DNA from: Halorussus vallis
Lineage (GTDB): Archaea; Halobacteriota; Halobacteria; Halobacteriales; Haladaptataceae
NCBI RefSeq assembly: GCF_024138165.1
Contig: NZ_CP100000.1
Location: 1,302,001 to 1,366,000 of the forward strand
Direction: 5' to 3'
DNA length: 64,000 nt
This document shows, piece by piece, positions 17,665-25,598 of the stretch. The position numbers and the translations under genes are program-made. The notes beneath the pieces were generated by a model. The model did no database searches. It was not told the origin of the DNA and saw nothing but the letters and a program-made list of their open reading frames with translations. Within the stretch, counting starts at the first letter, position 1, and every line of letters starts with the position of its first letter.

Positions 17665-18406
17665 GGTCGCCGTGGGCTGTACCGAGGCGGCCGAGGAACT
17701 CCCCGGTCCGGGCCTGCTCGGGGCGTTCGAACAGTCGTTCCGGCGGGCCGCGCTCGACGATGGCGCCGTCTTCGAGGAAGGTGACGGTGCTGGCGGCCGA
17801 CCGGGCGAACCCCATCTCGTGGGTGACCACCAGCATCGTCATGCCCCGCTCGACCAGTTCGCGCATCACGCCGACCACCTCGCCGATGAGTTCGGGGTCG
17901 AGCGCGCTGGTCGGTTCGTCGAACAGCATCAGTTTCGGTTCCATCGCCAGCGCGCGAGCGATACCGACCCGCTGTTGCTGGCCGCCGGATAGCTCCGCCG
18001 GGTAGGAGTCGGCCTGGGCCGCGAGGCCGACCATCTCGAGGTGCTCGTCGGCGACCCTCCGTGCCTCCTCCTTCGAGAGTCCCTTGACCCGCCGGAGACC
18101 CAGCGTGATGTTCTTGCGAGCGGTCAGGTGCGCGAACAGGTTGAAGTCCTGGAACACCATCCCGATGTTCCGCCGGAGTTCGTTCACGTCGGCGTCCGGA
18201 CCCGTCACGAGTTCGCCGTCGAGGTAGACGTCGCCCGAGTCGACCTCCGTGAGGCGGTTGATACACCGCAACAGGGTCGACTTCCCGCTCCCGCTCGGGC
18301 CGACGACGACTTCGACGTCGCCCCGTTCCATTTTGAAGCTCACGTCCCGGAGGACGCGCTCGTCACCGTAGCTCTTCGAGAGGTTCTCGACGCGTAGTAA
18401 ACTCAC
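17657..18406 (-). CDS. Polar amino-acid ABC transporter ATP-binding protein (operon 1)
   Basis: Cytoplasmic ATPase that powers import. In 249 residues: Walker [12 protein letters not shown] near 36-46, Q-loop VFQDFNLFAHLTARKN, signature LSGGQQQRVGIARAL, Walker B LMLFDEPTSALDPE, H-loop VTHEMGFAR. The pattern is that of GlnQ/HisP. Its ATG overlaps the stop of the upstream permease by 4 nt (ATGA) and its end overlaps the downstream permease by 8 nt, so translation is coupled through the operon. Confidence 0.95.
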   Translation of the reverse strand: MSLLRVENLSKSYGDERVLRDVSFKMERGDVEVVVGPSGSGKSTLLRCINRLTEVDSGDVYLDGELVTGPDADVNELRRNIGMVFQDFNLFAHLTARKNITLGLRRVKGLSKEEARRVADEHLEMVGLAAQADSYPAELSGGQQQRVGIARALAMEPKLMLFDEPTSALDPELIGEVVGVMRELVERGMTMLVVTHEMGFARSAASTVTFLEDGAIVERGPPERLFERPEQARTGEFLGRLGTAHGDHE

Positions 18407-19077
18407 GTGGAATCACCGGTTGGAATCGCAAAGATGCGGCCGACGTAGTCCAGCGTCCGGTTCGTGGCGAACGTCAGCACGAAGTACACCGCGCTGGCGA
18501 ACAGGATGACCTCCAGCACGGCGTTGGTGTTCTGGACGAACAGGTCGTTGCTCCGTGTCAGTAGCTCCGAGAGGCCGATGGCGAACGCGACGCTCGTGTC
18601 CTTGAGGACGATGGTGAACTCGTTCTGGAACCCCGGAATCGACCGGCGGAGCGCCTGCGGAACGACGACGTGGCGAATCGCCTTCAGCCGGGACATCCCG
18701 ACGGCGCGGGCGGCCTCCATCTGGCCCTCGTCGACGCTCTGTATCGCGCCCCGGAAGATCTGAGACTGGTAAGCCGCGCTTCGGAGTCCCAGACCCAGGA
18801 CGGCGGCGAGGAACGCGCTCCCGATGTTCGTCCCGAAGTAGGCGAACAGCAGGATGACGACGATGGGCGTCCCTCGGAGGACGACGCCCACGGTTTCGAC
18901 CGCACCGCTGGCGTATCGGCCCCCGTACACCTCGACGGTGCCCGCCGGGAACCCCGCGAGGAAGCCGAGCAGGATGCTGGCGACCGTCAGCGCGACGGTC
19001 AGCACCGTCCCGCCCAGCAGGTACGGGACGTTGTCGAGGACGAACGCCCAGTCGCTCGACAGTAGGGGGTTCAACAC
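18403..19077 (-). CDS. Polar amino-acid ABC transporter permease (operon 1, first permease)
   Basis: Membrane subunit with about five spans in 224 residues. Landmarks: VLTVALTVASILLGFLAGFPAG, VVLRGTPIVVILLFAYFG, RSAAYQSQIFRGAIQSVDEGQMEAARAVGMS and the coupling loop LKAIRHVVVPQALRRSIPGFQNEFTIVLKDTS. The family is His/Glu/Gln/Arg-type importers (HisM/GlnP group). It starts 4 nt after the solute-binding protein stop. Shorter than the second permease of the same operon, which carries an extra N-terminal span. Confidence 0.92.
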   Translation of the reverse strand: MLNPLLSSDWAFVLDNVPYLLGGTVLTVALTVASILLGFLAGFPAGTVEVYGGRYASGAVETVGVVLRGTPIVVILLFAYFGTNIGSAFLAAVLGLGLRSAAYQSQIFRGAIQSVDEGQMEAARAVGMSRLKAIRHVVVPQALRRSIPGFQNEFTIVLKDTSVAFAIGLSELLTRSNDLFVQNTNAVLEVILFASAVYFVLTFATNRTLDYVGRIFAIPTGDST

Positions 19078-19081
19078 GGCT

Positions 19082-19891
19082 CTATGAGTCGCTGAACCAC
19101 TTGTTCCGGATTTCGGCGTACTTGCCGCTGTCGCGAACCGCCTTCAGGCCGTTGTTGAGCGCCTTCTGGACGTCGCCGGCGTTCTCGCGCACGCCGAAGC
19201 CGTACTGCTCGCCGGTCTTGTACGTGAACGCGATGGAGACGTCCCGCTCGCTCTGGAACGTCTGGGCGACCGGCTTGTCGATGACGATGGCGTCGATGTT
19301 GCCGTTTCCGAGGTCCTCGACCGCCAGCACGTAGCTCCCGTAGGAGTTGTAGTTCGACTGCTTGAGTTTGCCCGTCGAGATGAGTTTGTCCTTGATGATG
19401 CCCTCGCCCGTCGTCCCCTTCTGGGCGCCGATGGGGTGGCCCGAGAGGTCGGCGAGTTTCGACGGCGAGAAGTTCCCGCCCTTGCGCACGAGGACGGACT
19501 GGTCGGCGCTGTAGTAGGGGTTCGAGAAGTCGATCTTCTTGTCGCGCTCGTCGTTGATGGTCATCGCGGCCGCGATGACGTCGATCTTGTTGCTGCCGAG
19601 TGCGGGCGTGAGCCCCTTGAACTCGAACTCCTCCCAGCCCGAGAGGGTGTACTCGCTCTCGGAGACGACCGCCTCCAGCAGGTCGATGTCGAAGCCGACG
19701 AGTTCGCCGCCCTTCTTCATCTCGAACGGGGGGAAACCGGGCGCGGTGCCCGCAGTCAGTTTCTTGTTGCCCCCCCTGCCCGTGATACCGCCGAGACAGC
19801 CGGCGGTTCCGGTCAGGCCCGCGACGCCGCCCGCTCCGACGACCTTCAGATAGGTCCGACGGTCCATATCGACGGAAGTTCTGCGTTCCAT
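19082..19891 (-). CDS. Amino-acid ABC transporter solute-binding lipoprotein (operon 1)
   Basis: Captures a polar amino acid outside the cell and delivers it to the permeases. The N-terminus has a Tat-type DRRTYLKVVG followed by lipobox LTGTAGC, so it is a folded, Tat-exported, lipid-anchored protein. The SBP_bac_3 core is clear: GFPPFEMKKGGELVGFDIDLLEAV, AAAMTINDERDKKIDFSNPYY, GAQKGTTGEG, IDAIVIDKPVA. Start choice: ATG 19891 lies ~27 nt from a TATA-like TTCAAAAG (19914-19923), consistent with a leaderless transcript; ATG 19867 is an alternative and the longer frame to 19948 would overlap the promoter. First gene of a four-gene importer operon. Confidence 0.93.
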   Translation of the reverse strand: MERRTSVDMDRRTYLKVVGAGGVAGLTGTAGCLGGITGRGGNKKLTAGTAPGFPPFEMKKGGELVGFDIDLLEAVVSESEYTLSGWEEFEFKGLTPALGSNKIDVIAAAMTINDERDKKIDFSNPYYSADQSVLVRKGGNFSPSKLADLSGHPIGAQKGTTGEGIIKDKLISTGKLKQSNYNSYGSYVLAVEDLGNGNIDAIVIDKPVAQTFQSERDVSIAFTYKTGEQYGFGVRENAGDVQKALNNGLKAVRDSGKYAEIRNKWFSDS

Positions 19892-19913
19892 ACTGCCAAA
19901 GGAGGAAGAGGAC

Positions 19914-19923
19914 GCTTTTGAAC
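19914..19923 (-). promoter_or_regulatory. TATA box of amino-acid ABC operon 1
   Basis: Minus-strand GTTCAAAAGC centred about 27 nt upstream of the ATG at 19891. This spacing is seen for most single genes in the window and decides the start codon of the binding protein. Confidence 0.55.
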
Positions 19924-20040
19924 CTTTCTCACCCGGATTCCCGTTCAAGAATTGCGGAAAACGGTCCGTTTCAAGAATGGTTCCGAAGGGCGTTCAGGCA
20001 CGAAGTGAACCGACGGCGGAGGCCCCTCGGACGTCTGTTC

Positions 20041-20076
20041 GGCCTCGTAGGACCACAGCGTCGTCGCCACGAGCGC
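20041..20076 (-). pseudogene. Fragment matching the 3' part of the heme A synthase gene
   Basis: Bases 20045-20076 (32 nt) are identical to 22905-22936 inside the heme A synthase gene, and the match extends to 37 of 38 with one mismatch. In the minus frame both read ALVATTLWSY(E/D)AE. Outside this block the two regions diverge. The piece lies in the ~200-bp intergenic region between the two ABC operons and has no start or conserved flanks, so it looks like a decayed or recombined copy of the gene's end. Confidence 0.6.
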
Positions 20077-20148
20077 GAGAACGGAGTTTCGTCCGCAGAA
20101 CACGACCTGAAGACGAAACCCGGGAGGTCCAACTGATTCGGGCCGGAC

Positions 20149-20910
20149 CTACAGTACCCGCTGGAGGAACTGCTTCGCCCGGTCGGTATCAGGGTGGTCG
20201 AAGAACTCGGCCGGCGTCCCCGACTCCACGATTCGGCCCTCCGACATCAGCACCACCCGGTTGCCCACCTCGCGGGCGAACCCCATCTCGTGGGTCACGA
20301 CGAGCATCGTCATCCCCTCCTCGGCGAGTTCGCGCATGACTTCCAGCACCTCGCCGACGAGTTCGGGGTCGAGCGCCGAGGTCACCTCGTCGAACAGCAT
20401 CACCTCGGGGTCCATCGCGAGCGCGCGGGCGATGGCGACCCGCTGTTTCTGCCCGCCCGATAGCTCCGCAGGGTACGAGTCCATCTGGTCGCCGAGACCG
20501 ACCTCTTCGAGCAGGTCCTCGCCCGTCCGGCGGGCCTCGGCCTCCGAAAGACCCCGCACTCGGACCGGCGCGAGCGTGACGTTCTGCAGGGCGGTTTTGT
20601 GCGGGAAGAGGTTGAAGTGCTGGAACACCATCCCGACCTTCTGGCGGAGTCGATTCACGTCCACGCCGGGCGCGGTGATGGACTCGCCCGTGATGCGAAT
20701 CTCGCCGTCCTGAATCTCTTCGAGGCGGTTGGCGCAACGCAGGAGCGTGGACTTCCCGCTTCCGCTCGGGCCGACGATGACCACGACCTCCTGGTCCTCG
20801 ACGGCGAGGTCGATGTCCTTGAGGACGTGCGCCTCGCCGAAGTACTTGTCCACGCCCTCGAACTCGACCTCGGGAACGTTCAGCCGTTGTGCAGTCGTCT
20901 CCTCGCTCAT
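20149..20910 (-). CDS. Polar amino-acid ABC transporter ATP-binding protein (operon 2)
   Basis: Cytoplasmic ATPase of a second importer, 253 residues, GlnQ/HisP type. Walker [17 protein letters not shown] near 43-52, Q-loop [17 protein letters not shown], signature [15 protein letters not shown], Walker [16 protein letters not shown]-loop [10 protein letters not shown]. Walker B has Val where most relatives have Pro (DEVTSALD), a variant seen in this family. It is the last gene of an SBP-permease-ATPase operon, starting 34 nt after the permease stop. It resembles the operon 1 ATPase closely but is clearly a separate lineage. Confidence 0.95.
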   Translation of the reverse strand: MSEETTAQRLNVPEVEFEGVDKYFGEAHVLKDIDLAVEDQEVVVIVGPSGSGKSTLLRCANRLEEIQDGEIRITGESITAPGVDVNRLRQKVGMVFQHFNLFPHKTALQNVTLAPVRVRGLSEAEARRTGEDLLEEVGLGDQMDSYPAELSGGQKQRVAIARALAMDPEVMLFDEVTSALDPELVGEVLEVMRELAEEGMTMLVVTHEMGFAREVGNRVVLMSEGRIVESGTPAEFFDHPDTDRAKQFLQRVL

Positions 20911-20944
20911 ACGGTGACCCTCCGTTTGTCACGACGACGGCGCG

Positions 20945-21808
20945 TCATCCGCCGGTCCCCCACTCGGCGCGGTCTTCGAGGTACTGGACGAGTCGCATCA
21001 GCGGGAGCGTGATGGCCAAGTACGTCACGGCGACGAGGACGATGGGTGTCCACGCGTCGAACTGGTTCGAGTTGATCTCGCGGAACACGGTGATGATCTC
21101 CGGGAAGGCGATGACGGTCAACAGCGAGGTGTCCTTCACGAGGATCACCTGATCGTTGCCGATGGCCGCCAGCGCGTTGCGCCACGCCTGTGGCAGGATG
21201 ATCTCGCGCATCGAGTCGACGTACGACATCCCCAGCGAGCGCGCGGCCTCCATCTGGCCCTCAGGGACGGCGTTGATGCCGCCTTTCACCGCTTCGCCGA
21301 CGTACGCGGCGTGATTCAGGGTCAGCGCGACGACCGCCGTGATGAACGTCCAGTCGACGAGGAGGACCGGCGGTGCGACGGCCCAACCCTCCGAGATGGG
21401 GAACTCCCCCGGCGGCCACAGCGACGGGATGCCGAGGTAGATGATGAACAACTGGAACAGCAGTGGCGTCCCCCGGAAGAACTGGACGTACGCGCTGGCG
21501 ATGGCGTGGGTTAGCGACGTGCGCGAGACGCGACCCAGGCCGACGAACACCCCAGCGGTGACCGCGAAGACGCTGGAGATGGCGACCACGATCACCACGC
21601 GCAGGAACGCCACGACGAACCGGGGCACCACAGCGACCAGCAGGTCGTAGTCCACGTATTCTAGCAGGATGAGTGCGATGAATCCGAGGATGACCGCCGT
21701 GAACACGAGTGCCACCGCCATCCCGGCCCACTTGACGCGTGCGTCGGTCAGGAGTCCCTCGTCGGTCGCGGCTTCCCCGCCCCGCTCGTCGGCGTACGAT
21801 TCCGCCAT
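20945..21808 (-). CDS. Polar amino-acid ABC transporter permease (operon 2)
   Basis: Membrane subunit, 287 residues, with an N-terminal polar stretch, a first span (WAGMAVALVFTAVILGFIALILLEYV) and the permease core FLRVVIVVAISSVFAVTAGVFVGLGRVS, QFFRGTPLLFQLFIIYLGIP, NHAAYVGEAVKGGINAVPEGQMEAARSLGMS and VDSMREIILPQAWRNALAAIGNDQVILVKDTSLL. It starts 6 nt after the binding-protein stop. Operon 2 has a single permease, so it probably acts as a homodimer, unlike operon 1. Confidence 0.93.
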   Translation of the reverse strand: MAESYADERGGEAATDEGLLTDARVKWAGMAVALVFTAVILGFIALILLEYVDYDLLVAVVPRFVVAFLRVVIVVAISSVFAVTAGVFVGLGRVSRTSLTHAIASAYVQFFRGTPLLFQLFIIYLGIPSLWPPGEFPISEGWAVAPPVLLVDWTFITAVVALTLNHAAYVGEAVKGGINAVPEGQMEAARSLGMSYVDSMREIILPQAWRNALAAIGNDQVILVKDTSLLTVIAFPEIITVFREINSNQFDAWTPIVLVAVTYLAITLPLMRLVQYLEDRAEWGTGG

Positions 21809-21814
21809 TCGGGA

Positions 21815-22726
21815 TTACCCGCTGGAGTTCGTGGTTTCGGTGGCGTTCCTGGCGGTCCCGTTGGCCGCGGTCGTCCCTGGTGCCGGCCGCGCCCGCGAGA
21901 GTATGCTCTGCGGCGGCGCCCCCGTGAAGTACTTCCGGTATATCTCTTCGTACCGGCCGCTCGCGATGACCGCGTTGAGCGCCTCGTTGACACGCTTGCG
22001 GAACTGGTCGTCGTTCTCCCGAAACGCGATGCCGTAGCGTTCGACTGTCAGCGTGAGGTACGGCGGCGCGCTCTCGAACTCCTTGGCGGCTTGCCCCTCG
22101 CCCTGCAACATCACGATACTGTCCCGTTCGTTGGCGTACTGGAGATTGACCGCGTTGTCGTTGATGACCGCGACGGCCTGATTGTTCAGCAGAGCGCTGA
22201 ACGCGCCCGGAATCTGGTCGTACGCGTCGATGTTGAGATTGCCGTTAAACTGCTTTTTCAGCTTCTGGGCGGCGGCCTCTCCGGTCGTCCCCTTCTGGAC
22301 CGCGACGGTCTTGCCCTCGAGGTCCTCGACGCTCTTGATGTCGCTGCCCTTCAGAATCGCCACGGTCTGGTAGGCGATGAAGTACGGTCGCGAGAAGTCG
22401 ACCTGCTGGTCGCGCTGGTCGTTTATCGTCATCGCCGACATGATAATTCGGAAGTTCCCGTTGTTTAGACTCGGGATGATGGTGTCGAAACCCGTCTGAA
22501 CGAATTCGTAGTTCCGATTCATCTGCCCTGTGAAGATGGCCTCCGCGAGGTCCACGTCGAAGCCCGTCAGCTTCCCGCTCTGCGTCCGGTACTCGAACGG
22601 CTTGTACGGGATGTCCGAGCCGATTCTGACGGTTTGCTGGTCCTGCGCTCCGGCGAGACCCCCGAACGCGAGTCCGCCGGCGACTCCTGCACTCCCCTTG
22701 ACAAACGACCGCCTGTCGATGTCCAT
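21815..22726 (-). CDS. Amino-acid ABC transporter solute-binding protein without lipid anchor (operon 2)
   Basis: Binds a polar amino acid outside the cell. The 303-residue protein has a Tat motif (DRRSFVKGSAG) and a hydrophobic signal ending GLAGAQ, but no lipobox Cys, in contrast to the operon 1 protein. The SBP core is clear: IPYKPFEYRTQSGKLTGFDVDLAEAI, SAMTINDQRDQQVDFSRPYF, AVQKGTTGEA, AVAVINDNAV. The last ~30 residues are Pro/Ala/Thr/Asn-rich with N-x-T sequons (NGTARNATETTNSS), which could be glycosylated or help retention. Start 22726 is chosen because the longer frame's ATG at 22762 lies inside the TATA-like ATTATATGG. Confidence 0.9.
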   Translation of the reverse strand: MDIDRRSFVKGSAGVAGGLAFGGLAGAQDQQTVRIGSDIPYKPFEYRTQSGKLTGFDVDLAEAIFTGQMNRNYEFVQTGFDTIIPSLNNGNFRIIMSAMTINDQRDQQVDFSRPYFIAYQTVAILKGSDIKSVEDLEGKTVAVQKGTTGEAAAQKLKKQFNGNLNIDAYDQIPGAFSALLNNQAVAVINDNAVNLQYANERDSIVMLQGEGQAAKEFESAPPYLTLTVERYGIAFRENDDQFRKRVNEALNAVIASGRYEEIYRKYFTGAPPQSILSRARPAPGTTAANGTARNATETTNSSG

Positions 22727-22840
22727 TCGTTTTCCCCCGATGTCACGTCCACCCGATACCATATAATCGTTGGCGCGAAACGTCCAAATTCGGACGGTAG
22801 AGGCGTTAAAATCAGCGTTTATCGTCGGACGACGACTTGT

Positions 22841-23317
22841 TCAGTCGTCACTCGGATAGCCGGCGGCCGAGTCGGCCGTGCGGGCGTCGGGCGAGCGCTC
22901 GGCGTCGTAGGACCACAGCGTCGTCGCCACGAGCGCCGCGAAGATGACCAGCGCGGCGGCGTGGTGGGCGACCTGCACGGCCGGCGTGTACGCGAGCACC
23001 GTCGCGCCGCCGAGCAGCACCTGGACCGGCGTGACCACGAGCGCCGCCGTCGCGGCCCACCGAATCCGGGACTCGGCGTGGTACTTCCACGCGCCGACCG
23101 CGGTGCCGATGATGAAGAAGCCGGTCACCATCGCGACCAGGCGGTGGAACCACTCGACGAAACTCGGGAACGTCTGGGGGAGCAGGCCGCCGTCGCAGAA
23201 CGGCCACTGGGCCGAACACGACAGGCCCGCACCCATCGCGGCGGTGTAGACGCCGAGCAGGATGAGCGCGAACGTCAGGGCCGTGGTCGCGGCCGCGAGG
23301 TGACGGAAGCGAGCCAT
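22841..23317 (-). CDS. ctaA: Heme A synthase, archaeal half-size type (CtaA/Cox15)
   Basis: Converts heme O to heme A for the terminal oxidase by oxidising a methyl group, in the membrane. The 158-residue protein has four hydrophobic spans, half the size of bacterial CtaA, as in archaeal single-domain versions. Conserved His residues that would ligate heme are visible at positions 6, 58 (EWFHRLVA) and 118-119 (VAHHAA), and the Cys pair is in the first external loop (C34 and C41, SCSAQWPFC). A short upstream frame ends at its ATG (TGATG). A fragment of its 3' part is duplicated at 20045-20076. Confidence 0.88.
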   Translation of the reverse strand: MARFRHLAAATTALTFALILLGVYTAAMGAGLSCSAQWPFCDGGLLPQTFPSFVEWFHRLVAMVTGFFIIGTAVGAWKYHAESRIRWAATAALVVTPVQVLLGGATVLAYTPAVQVAHHAAALVIFAALVATTLWSYDAERSPDARTADSAAGYPSDD

Positions 23318-23394
23318 CAGCGCCCACCTCCGGCGCGAGTCGGCCGCCGCGGTCCGGGCCGGGTCGGTCGCACGGAACGGGTTCGAGCGGACAT
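23317..23394 (-). CDS. Possible 25-codon leader ORF coupled to heme A synthase
   Basis: Starts at ATG 23394 and ends with TGA sharing its A with the ctaA ATG (TGATG). The peptide is Arg/Pro-rich (MSARTRSVRPTRPGPRR...). A TATA-like TAAG element at about 23427-23430 lies ~33 nt upstream, so transcripts would begin close to this ATG. It may be a translated leader that controls ctaA by stop-restart; it may also be chance. Confidence 0.35.
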   Translation of the reverse strand: MSARTRSVRPTRPGPRRPTRAGGGR

Positions 23395-23469
23395 GATCTC
23401 TCCCTCGGACGTTTCGAGCGGTCGTACTTAGGCCTGTCCGAGTGCGTCCGAGCGACTCCGAGCGAGCGC

Positions 23470-24306
23470 CTACCGAATCTTGCGGACGTTACTCACGTCG
23501 AAGCCACCCTCGTGAATCTCGGTCTCGAAGCGGACGATGTCCTCCTGCTCGATTCGCGAGAGCACCCCGCGGAACTCCCGGACGAACATCACTCGGTCGC
23601 GCTCGTTGCCGCCGGTCTCCCACTCGAAGGCGATGGTGCCGTCGGCCGCGCCCATCAGGCTCCCCATCTCCTCGTCGGTCAACGCGTCCTGGTTGACCAG
23701 CACGAGGATGAGCCCGTTCCAGTCCCGGGAGGCCTTCTGGAGGCCCTTGACGAGCAGCGAGATGTCGCTCCAGTCGAGGTGTTCGGTCGGCGCGCGTGCA
23801 AGGTCGGTCAGCGAGTCCAGCAGGACGAGGTTCCCCGCCGCGTGCTCGGTCAGGTAGCTCCCCAGCGCCTCCAGCACTCCGCGCCGGTCGCTCCCCTGTC
23901 CGAGGTCGGTTATCGACTGGGTTCGGCTGGTGTACCACTCGCGCGGAATCGCCGACAACTGGAAGTACTCCTGGCTGAGGTCCTCGAAGGAGACGGCCTC
24001 GACGGCCGATTCGACCAGTTCGTCGCTCATCGTGTACTCGATCTCTCGGCGGAGTTCGTCGCCGCTGGCCGTGAACGAGACGTAGTGAATCTCGTCGGGA
24101 ACCGCCGCGCGGTCGTCGACGTCGCCGTAGTGGAGTTCGAACTGGTCGGGGTCGGCGTGCGCCAGGGCGTTGACGGTCGCCGACGTGTAGCAGAACTCTC
24201 GGGCGCCCGCGCCGGCCTCGCCCGCCAGCACGACGACGCTCCCGGGGGGCGCGCCGCCGCCGATGATGGCGTCGAGCTGCGAGACGCCGAACGGGATCCT
24301 GTCCAT
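23470..24306 (-). CDS. KaiC/RadA-like RecA-fold protein without Walker A lysine (haloarchaeal HTR-like)
   Basis: A 278-residue RecA-superfamily protein of the group annotated 'HTR-like' or RAD55-like in haloarchaea. It starts MDRIPFGVSQLDAIIGGGAPPGSVVVLAG, typical of KaiC family domains, but the P-loop reads GEAGAGAREF where GExGxGKT is expected: Lys is replaced by Ala. The Walker B strand NLVLLDSLTDL and a later strand LILVLVNQDAL are present. It may bind but not hydrolyse ATP, or act as a scaffold. ATG 24306 is preceded by an A-rich promoter element about 30 nt upstream; the frame extends further but without support. Role unknown; neighbours give no clear hint. Confidence 0.75.
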   Translation of the reverse strand: MDRIPFGVSQLDAIIGGGAPPGSVVVLAGEAGAGAREFCYTSATVNALAHADPDQFELHYGDVDDRAAVPDEIHYVSFTASGDELRREIEYTMSDELVESAVEAVSFEDLSQEYFQLSAIPREWYTSRTQSITDLGQGSDRRGVLEALGSYLTEHAAGNLVLLDSLTDLARAPTEHLDWSDISLLVKGLQKASRDWNGLILVLVNQDALTDEEMGSLMGAADGTIAFEWETGGNERDRVMFVREFRGVLSRIEQEDIVRFETEIHEGGFDVSNVRKIR

Positions 24307-24524
24307 GCTACGGCGTTTCGTCGGGAGCGCTTGGGTTTTTCGCCTCCCGAAGTCCGGCGAAGCGACGCGCCCGCGAAGGTTCAAGTGTAATGGCGGGACC
24401 AACTCCCGGCCGACGCCTCGCGCAGTTCGCCGTCGCGGCCGGGTGCGGTGATAATCGCTAGATGCGAGCGAACGGAGTGAGCGAGCGTATTCTTTTTTGG
24501 TCCAGGTTTTTTCGTCGTCGGATC

Positions 24525-24569
24525 GCCGAGCAGGCCTTCAGCCTGCTCGGCCACCACTCCTCAAAAAAA
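24525..24569 (-). terminator. Hairpin and T-run downstream of the beta-RFAP synthase gene
   Basis: An 11-bp stem (24525-24535 with 24541-24551, 5-nt loop) next to a run of seven T on the minus strand (24563-24569). The minus-strand gene ending at 24579 would read into the T-run and then the hairpin. More T- and A-runs follow at 24491-24512, so the region may end transcription from both sides. Confidence 0.6.
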
Positions 24570-24578
24570 GGTGGGTTA

Positions 24579-25544
24579 CTACCGTCGAATCTCCGCGCCT
24601 TCGTTCCGCGGTTCGGCGACCAGCACGTCGCCGCCGACGCCCGCCTCGGCGAGCGCGACCTCCGCGGCCTCGCGGGCCTCGGCCGCGAGGCCGCGGTTGG
24701 TCACGCCGTAGACCGCCGGCCCCCACGACGACTGGCCGGCCCCGGAGACGGCCGGCGACCGACCGAGTTCCGCGACCACGTCGCCGACGGGCGGGCGGTA
24801 GGTCCCGCCCTGCTCGTCGGCGTACCACGCGCCGTTGAGCCGACCGATCTCGGCGACCGCGGCGCCGAAGGTTTCCCAGTCGCCGCGGGCGACCGCCGGG
24901 AGCACCCGTCGTGTGACGACCGCCGCGATGTCGTCGGCGATGGCGGGGTCGGCGTTCTCGACGACCGAGCGCATGCTCGACTCCTCGTCGTCGCCGCTCC
25001 GGCCAGGTTCCGAGTCGGGGAGGACGACGACGAACCGCCAGTCGGCGGGCACGTCGTGGCGGGCCGCGACCAGCGGGACCGACCACGACCCCCGAGCGGG
25101 ACGGTCGGCGGTGAACCGCTCGGTCGGGTGACCGGCGTCGAGGACGAACCCGCCCGACTCGAACGCCGCCACGCCGACGCCGCTCCGGCCGCCGCGGTCG
25201 AGTTTCGGCGCGCGCTCGCGGACCCGGGGGTCCCGGTCGTGCGCGACCGCCACGGCCGCCAGCACCGCGAGCGCCAGCTGGGTTCCGCTCCCGAGGCCGA
25301 CGTGGGTCGGCAGCGTGCGCTCGACCGAGACGGTCGCTCCGGAGACGCCGAGCGCGTCGACTGCGCGCTCGGCGTACTCGCGGGCGCGGTCGTGGTCGCA
25401 GCGGACGCCGTCGGCGGGGTCGGCTTCGACCACCACTCGAGGGGTATCGAGGGACGTGCCGAGCGACCCGTACAGCCGCTCGTGGGCCAGCGAGAGGTTC
25501 TGGAAGCCGAAGTGCAGGCGGGCGCCTGCTGCGACGCGAACCAT
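24579..25544 (-). CDS. Beta-ribofuranosylaminobenzene 5'-phosphate synthase family protein
   Basis: GHMP-kinase-fold enzyme family whose methanogen members join 4-hydroxybenzoate (or p-aminobenzoate) to PRPP in the first step of methanopterin synthesis. In this 321-residue protein the family features are a start VRVAAGARLHFGFQNLSLAHERLYGSLGTSLD, the GHMP motif LPTHVGLGSGTQLALAV near residues 100-116, and a C-terminal segment GAGQSSWGPAVYGVTN. Haloarchaea lack methanogenesis, so the product probably feeds a pterin/folate-like C1 carrier; that is inference. It is downstream of the glycosyltransferase gene by 54 nt on the same strand and may share its transcript. Confidence 0.85.
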   Translation of the reverse strand: MVRVAAGARLHFGFQNLSLAHERLYGSLGTSLDTPRVVVEADPADGVRCDHDRAREYAERAVDALGVSGATVSVERTLPTHVGLGSGTQLALAVLAAVAVAHDRDPRVRERAPKLDRGGRSGVGVAAFESGGFVLDAGHPTERFTADRPARGSWSVPLVAARHDVPADWRFVVVLPDSEPGRSGDDEESSMRSVVENADPAIADDIAAVVTRRVLPAVARGDWETFGAAVAEIGRLNGAWYADEQGGTYRPPVGDVVAELGRSPAVSGAGQSSWGPAVYGVTNRGLAAEAREAAEVALAEAGVGGDVLVAEPRNEGAEIRR

Positions 25545-25598
25545 GTCCCGGCGTTCGGTTCGGGGGACGTTCCCCGTTCCGGCAGTGGCAAAAACTGG

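Noticed and set aside
22727-22762. Longer N-terminus for the operon 2 binding protein
   Set aside because: The upstream ATG lies inside the ATTATATGG promoter element and would precede the Tat signal.
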